DNA of 38,053 nt from Comamonadaceae bacterium (GTDB lineage Bacteria > Pseudomonadota > Gammaproteobacteria > Burkholderiales > Burkholderiaceae_C): contig CANFQF010000008.1 in NCBI GenBank assembly GCA_947449025.1, positions 1 to 38,053 on the forward strand, in the 5' to 3' direction. Made by a program: the position numbers and the translations under genes. Numbering within the stretch: position 1 is the stretch's first letter; the number at the start of each line of letters is the position of its first letter. Shown one piece after another: positions 35,597 through 38,053 of the stretch. The notes under the pieces were generated by a model, which saw only the letters and a program-made list of their open reading frames with translations, searched no databases and was not told the DNA's origin.

Positions 35597-35709
35597 GGAC
35601 GCGTACTTCTCGGTTGGGGACTAGGAGGGCAACCATTCTAGGGATCGGACCCGCCCGAATGGCAGGGGGCGGGCATTGACCCTCCGCCAGTCCAGGGACC
35701 GGACAGGCG

Positions 35710-35742
35710 AAAAAAAAACCGCGGCCCTGCTTGGGACGCGGT
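35710..35742 (-). terminator. Rho-independent terminator of the small membrane protein gene
   Basis: Minus strand: ACCGCG-T-CCC-AAGCA-GGG-C-CGCGGT followed by nine T. Six outer and three inner base pairs with a full U-tract make this a textbook terminator. It lies 23 bases after the stop at 35765 and insulates uvrA from this gene. Confidence 0.92.
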
Positions 35743-35764
35743 CTGGCAGTGGAAACCTCCGGGC

Positions 35765-35932
35765 TTATTTGGCCGCGGAGGCGCCGGAAGCTGGCGCCGA
35801 AGCGGCGGGGGCCGCGCGGCTTTCACCGGTCTCGTGCTTTTCGCCGCTCATGTCCAGCTTGTTGCCACCCTTGACGATGACAAACATGGCCAGGGCTGCA
35901 AAAACAACGAAGCCAACAACGATCTTCCACAT
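35765..35932 (-). CDS. 55-residue single-pass membrane protein
   Basis: A small unrecognised protein. Residues 3-20 form one membrane helix (WKIVVGFVVFAALAMFVIV), followed by KGGNKLDMSGEKHETGES and an Ala/Pro/Ser-rich tail. The charge pattern suggests a short N-terminus in the cytoplasm or a signal anchor with the tail outside. It is real rather than chance: AGGAGAG precedes the ATG at 35932, the codon use fits, and a perfect terminator follows. The 82-base gap after the MFS transporter terminator (35985-36012) shows it has its own promoter, which I could not pinpoint. Function unknown. Confidence 0.8.
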   Translation of the reverse strand: MWKIVVGFVVFAALAMFVIVKGGNKLDMSGEKHETGESRAAPAASAPASGASAAK

Positions 35933-35979
35933 AACTCTCTCCTGTTTGAATGGGTGAATACGGTCTGAAACAACTTCCC

Positions 35980-36012
35980 AAAAAGCCACCGGGGCTCAAG
36001 AGCCCCGGTGGC
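35980..36012 (-). terminator. Rho-independent terminator of the MFS transporter gene
   Basis: GCCACCGGGGCT-CTTG-AGCCCCGGTGGC: a perfect 12-bp stem with a 4-base loop, followed on the minus strand by TTTTT. It lies 26 bases after the stop at 36039. Confidence 0.93.
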
Positions 36013-36038
36013 ACTTCAGGCAGTAGCCTCAGGCGCGA

Positions 36039-37706
36039 TTAGTCGCCAGCGTAGATATCCACGTCCTTGGTCTCGCGCACGAAGAGCAAGCCAATGACGA
36101 AGGTCACCGCAGCAATCACGATCGGGTACCACAGGCCGTAGTACATGTCGCCGTTCTGGGCCACCATCGCGAACGAAATGGTGGGCAGCAGGCCGCCGAA
36201 CCAGCCGTTACCAATGTGATAAGGCAGGCTCATCGAGGTGTAGCGGATACGGGTCGGGAACAGTTCGACCAGCATCGCTGCGATCGGGCCGTACACCATG
36301 GTCACGTAAATCACCAGAATGGTGAGGATGATGACGATGGTGAACTGGTTCACCTTGGCCGGATCGGCCTTGGACGGATAGCCAGCCTCCTTCAGTGCCT
36401 CGCTCACTTCCTTCTTGAAGGCGGCGATTGCCTTACCGCTTTCCTCGTCGAACTTGGAGTTCACCACCTTGGCGACGGGGGCCACGATTTCCTTCTCGCC
36501 GATCTTGATCTTGGCGGGGCCGGCTTCGGTAACAGTGGCGTTGTCGTAGCTGACCGAGTTCTGCGCCAGGAAGCGCTTGGCGATGTCGCAGGACTTGGTG
36601 AAGTCGATCTCGCGCGCCACCGGGTTGCCCTGGAAGGAGCAGTCACCAGCAGGAGCCGACACCACGATCTTGTTCTTGACTTGCGCAGCAGCCAGGTCGG
36701 GGTTAGCGGCCTTGGTCAGCATGCCGAACAGCGGGAAGTAGGTCACGATTGCCAGCAGCATGCCCGCCAGGATGATCGGCTTGCGACCGATCTTGTCGGA
36801 CAGCGTACCGAAGATCACGAAGAAGGGCGTGCCGAGAATCAGCGAGATGGCCACCAGAATGTTGGCAGTTGCACCGTCGACCTTCAGGACCGAGGTCAGG
36901 AAGAACAGGGCATAGAACTGGCCCGAGTACCAGACCACGGCCTGGCCAGCCACCAGACCGAACAGGGCCAGCAGCACAATTTTCAGGTTCTTCCACTGGC
37001 CGAAAGATTCCGACAGAGGTGCCTTGGAGGTCTTGCCCTCGGACTTCATCTTCTGGAAAGCAGGCGACTCATTCATCGACAGCCGGATCCAGACGGAAAT
37101 GCCCAGAAGCAGGATGGAGACGATGAAAGGAACGCGCCAGCCCCAGTCGGCGAAGGCCGCTTCGCCGATGGCGGTGCGGGTGCCCAGAATCACGATCAGC
37201 GACAGGAACAAGCCCAGGGTCGCGGTGGTCTGGATCCAGGAGGTGTATTCGCCGCGACGGCCTTGCGGCGCGTGCTCGGCCACATAGGTCGCAGCGCCGC
37301 CGTACTCACCCCCGAGGGCCAGGCCCTGGAGCATGCGCAGCGCAATCAGAATCACCGGCGCGGCCACGCCGATGCTGGCGTAGGTCGGCAGGATGCCCAC
37401 GATGAAGGTGGACAAGCCCATGATCAGGATGGTCACCAAGAAGGTGTACTTGCGACCGATCATGTCGCCCAGGCGGCCGAACACCAGCGCGCCGAAGGGG
37501 CGCACGATGAAGCCGGCGGCAAAGGCCAGCAGCGCGAAAATGAACGCAGCGCTGGGGTCCAGACCCGAGAAGAACTGCTTGGCGATGATCGCTGCGAGCG
37601 AACCGTAAAGGTAGAAGTCGTACCACTCGAACACGGTGCCCAGCGAAGAGGCGAAGATCACCTTCTTCTCTTCAGCGGACATCGGTCGGACGTCAGAACT
37701 AGCCAT
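36039..37706 (-). CDS. MHS-type MFS metabolite:H+ symporter with large periplasmic insert
   Basis: A 555-residue, 12-helix transporter of the metabolite:H+ symporter group (ProP/KgtP/ShiA-like), which import carboxylates or betaines with protons. Family signs are SSLGTVFEWYDFYLYGSLAA (helix 1), VFGRLGDMIGRKYTF (loop 2-3), RMLQGLALGGEYGGAATYVAEHAP (helix 4) and SDKIGRKP (loop 8-9). Typical members have about 430-450 residues. The excess is an insert of about 120 residues (332-454) between helices 9 and 10, which is periplasmic by topology and carries Cys356 and Cys373, a possible disulfide. AGGAGA precedes the ATG at 37706. The substrate is not determinable from sequence. A 21-bp-spaced direct repeat lies upstream. 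Confidence 0.93.
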   Translation of the reverse strand: MASSDVRPMSAEEKKVIFASSLGTVFEWYDFYLYGSLAAIIAKQFFSGLDPSAAFIFALLAFAAGFIVRPFGALVFGRLGDMIGRKYTFLVTILIMGLSTFIVGILPTYASIGVAAPVILIALRMLQGLALGGEYGGAATYVAEHAPQGRRGEYTSWIQTTATLGLFLSLIVILGTRTAIGEAAFADWGWRVPFIVSILLLGISVWIRLSMNESPAFQKMKSEGKTSKAPLSESFGQWKNLKIVLLALFGLVAGQAVVWYSGQFYALFFLTSVLKVDGATANILVAISLILGTPFFVIFGTLSDKIGRKPIILAGMLLAIVTYFPLFGMLTKAANPDLAAAQVKNKIVVSAPAGDCSFQGNPVAREIDFTKSCDIAKRFLAQNSVSYDNATVTEAGPAKIKIGEKEIVAPVAKVVNSKFDEESGKAIAAFKKEVSEALKEAGYPSKADPAKVNQFTIVIILTILVIYVTMVYGPIAAMLVELFPTRIRYTSMSLPYHIGNGWFGGLLPTISFAMVAQNGDMYYGLWYPIVIAAVTFVIGLLFVRETKDVDIYAGD

Positions 37707-37781
37707 GGAATTTGTCTCCTGTATGAGCAGCACCTGACAGAGGCGCCTACTACGATTGTTCGGGGCCGCTCTGACCAGCCC

Positions 37782-37819
37782 CTTGCGTCAAACCAACCGA
37801 GACTTGCGTGAAACTGACC
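37782..37819. promoter_or_regulatory. Direct repeat, 21-bp spacing, upstream of the MFS gene
   Basis: CTTGCGTCAAACCAACC (37782-37798) and CTTGCGTGAAACTGACC (37803-37819) match at 14 of 17 bases. Starts are 21 bp apart, two helical turns, as expected for a dimeric regulator bound on one face. They lie 76-113 bases before the transporter ATG. A palindrome CTAATTAG follows at 37829-37836. Confidence 0.5.
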
Positions 37820-37936
37820 CAAGCCTGACTAATTAGGTGGTAACCCGACGGGGTCATTTCATATGCCGCCATTTGCATGCTGCGGCGCAGCAACGACGCC
37901 GGCCCCGGTTGAGCCGCTCCCCTCGCATGGAGGCGC

Positions 37937-38053
37937 TCAGTTCCCCTCGTCCTCGCGCTGGCGTTTCTCCAGGCGGTTCATGCTACGAGCATAGACCGCG
38001 GTGATGAACCAATAGGTCACCAGGGCACCTTGGGCTCCCACCCAGAAACTGAA
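37937..38053 (-). CDS. C-terminal part of a small membrane protein, possibly symporter small subunit (DUF4212-like)
   Basis: Only the last 38 codons lie in the window. They read FWVGAQGALVTYWFITAVYARSMNRLEK then a charged end (REDEGN, stop at 37937). A single membrane helix followed by MNRLEK resembles the C-terminus of the small subunits (DUF4212) of sodium:solute symporters, and less well the DUF485 partners of ActP. Those small proteins usually accompany a large SSS-type subunit; none is downstream, where the MHS transporter begins 230 bases later. A large subunit could be upstream, outside the window. The reading frame is certain; the family name is tentative. Confidence 0.55.
   Translation of the reverse strand, partial: FSFWVGAQGALVTYWFITAVYARSMNRLEKRQREDEGN

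Noticed and set aside
36216-37811. Plus-strand open frame (531 codons) opposite the MFS gene
   Set aside because: Shadow of the transporter; His/Gln/Asp-rich and without recognisable domains or a ribosome binding site.

Overview
The window looks like a chromosomal segment from a high-GC betaproteobacterium of the order Burkholderiales, most likely Comamonadaceae-like. The signs are the order tyrS / M23 peptidase-anmK / erpA-rpsI-rplM, the ahcY-tlyA-metF cluster, the double-length UvrA, a Bug-type solute receptor, and a GC-rich palindromic repeat of a kind I recall from comamonad intergenic regions. The genus cannot be fixed from sequence alone. I found no rRNA, tRNA, CRISPR array, insertion sequence or prophage.

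Left part (1-9338): a minus-strand catabolic operon, transcribed from about 8464 towards position 1. Its order is enolase-superfamily enzyme, PrpF-type isomerase, Bug periplasmic receptor, Ldh-family oxidoreductase, MmgE/PrpD protein, two CaiB/BaiF CoA-transferases, and the first codons of a further gene at the left edge. A divergent IclR-family regulator (8529-9338) flanks it, and two copies of a shared candidate operator motif lie between them. The four downstream junctions overlap stop and start codons. Together the genes suggest uptake, isomerisation and CoA activation of an unsaturated or hydroxylated di- or tricarboxylic acid. The substrate is unknown, and this is the best candidate here for an undescribed pathway.

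Middle part (9358-25384): mostly housekeeping. ruvB and ruvA are separated by a serine-protease lipoprotein. phoH and ybeY follow, with two copies of a 57-bp-period palindromic repeat between them, then a CDF metal transporter and tyrS. Divergent from tyrS are an M23 endopeptidase and anmK (cell-wall recycling). Next come erpA (Fe-S delivery), a repeat-rich 305-bp gap, rpsI and rplM, and divergent rlmJ. The methyl-cycle cluster metF-tlyA-ahcY follows; ahcY has a consensus promoter and a clear SAH riboswitch.

Right part (25404-38053): an NHL-like beta-propeller lipoprotein, prfC (RF3), an HAD phosphatase, a 1,903-residue tandem UvrA, a 55-residue membrane microprotein with a textbook terminator, and an MHS-type MFS transporter with a periplasmic insert of about 120 residues. 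The transporter has a strong terminator and a 21-bp-spaced direct repeat upstream. The right edge holds the C-terminal end of a small membrane protein that resembles a symporter small subunit.
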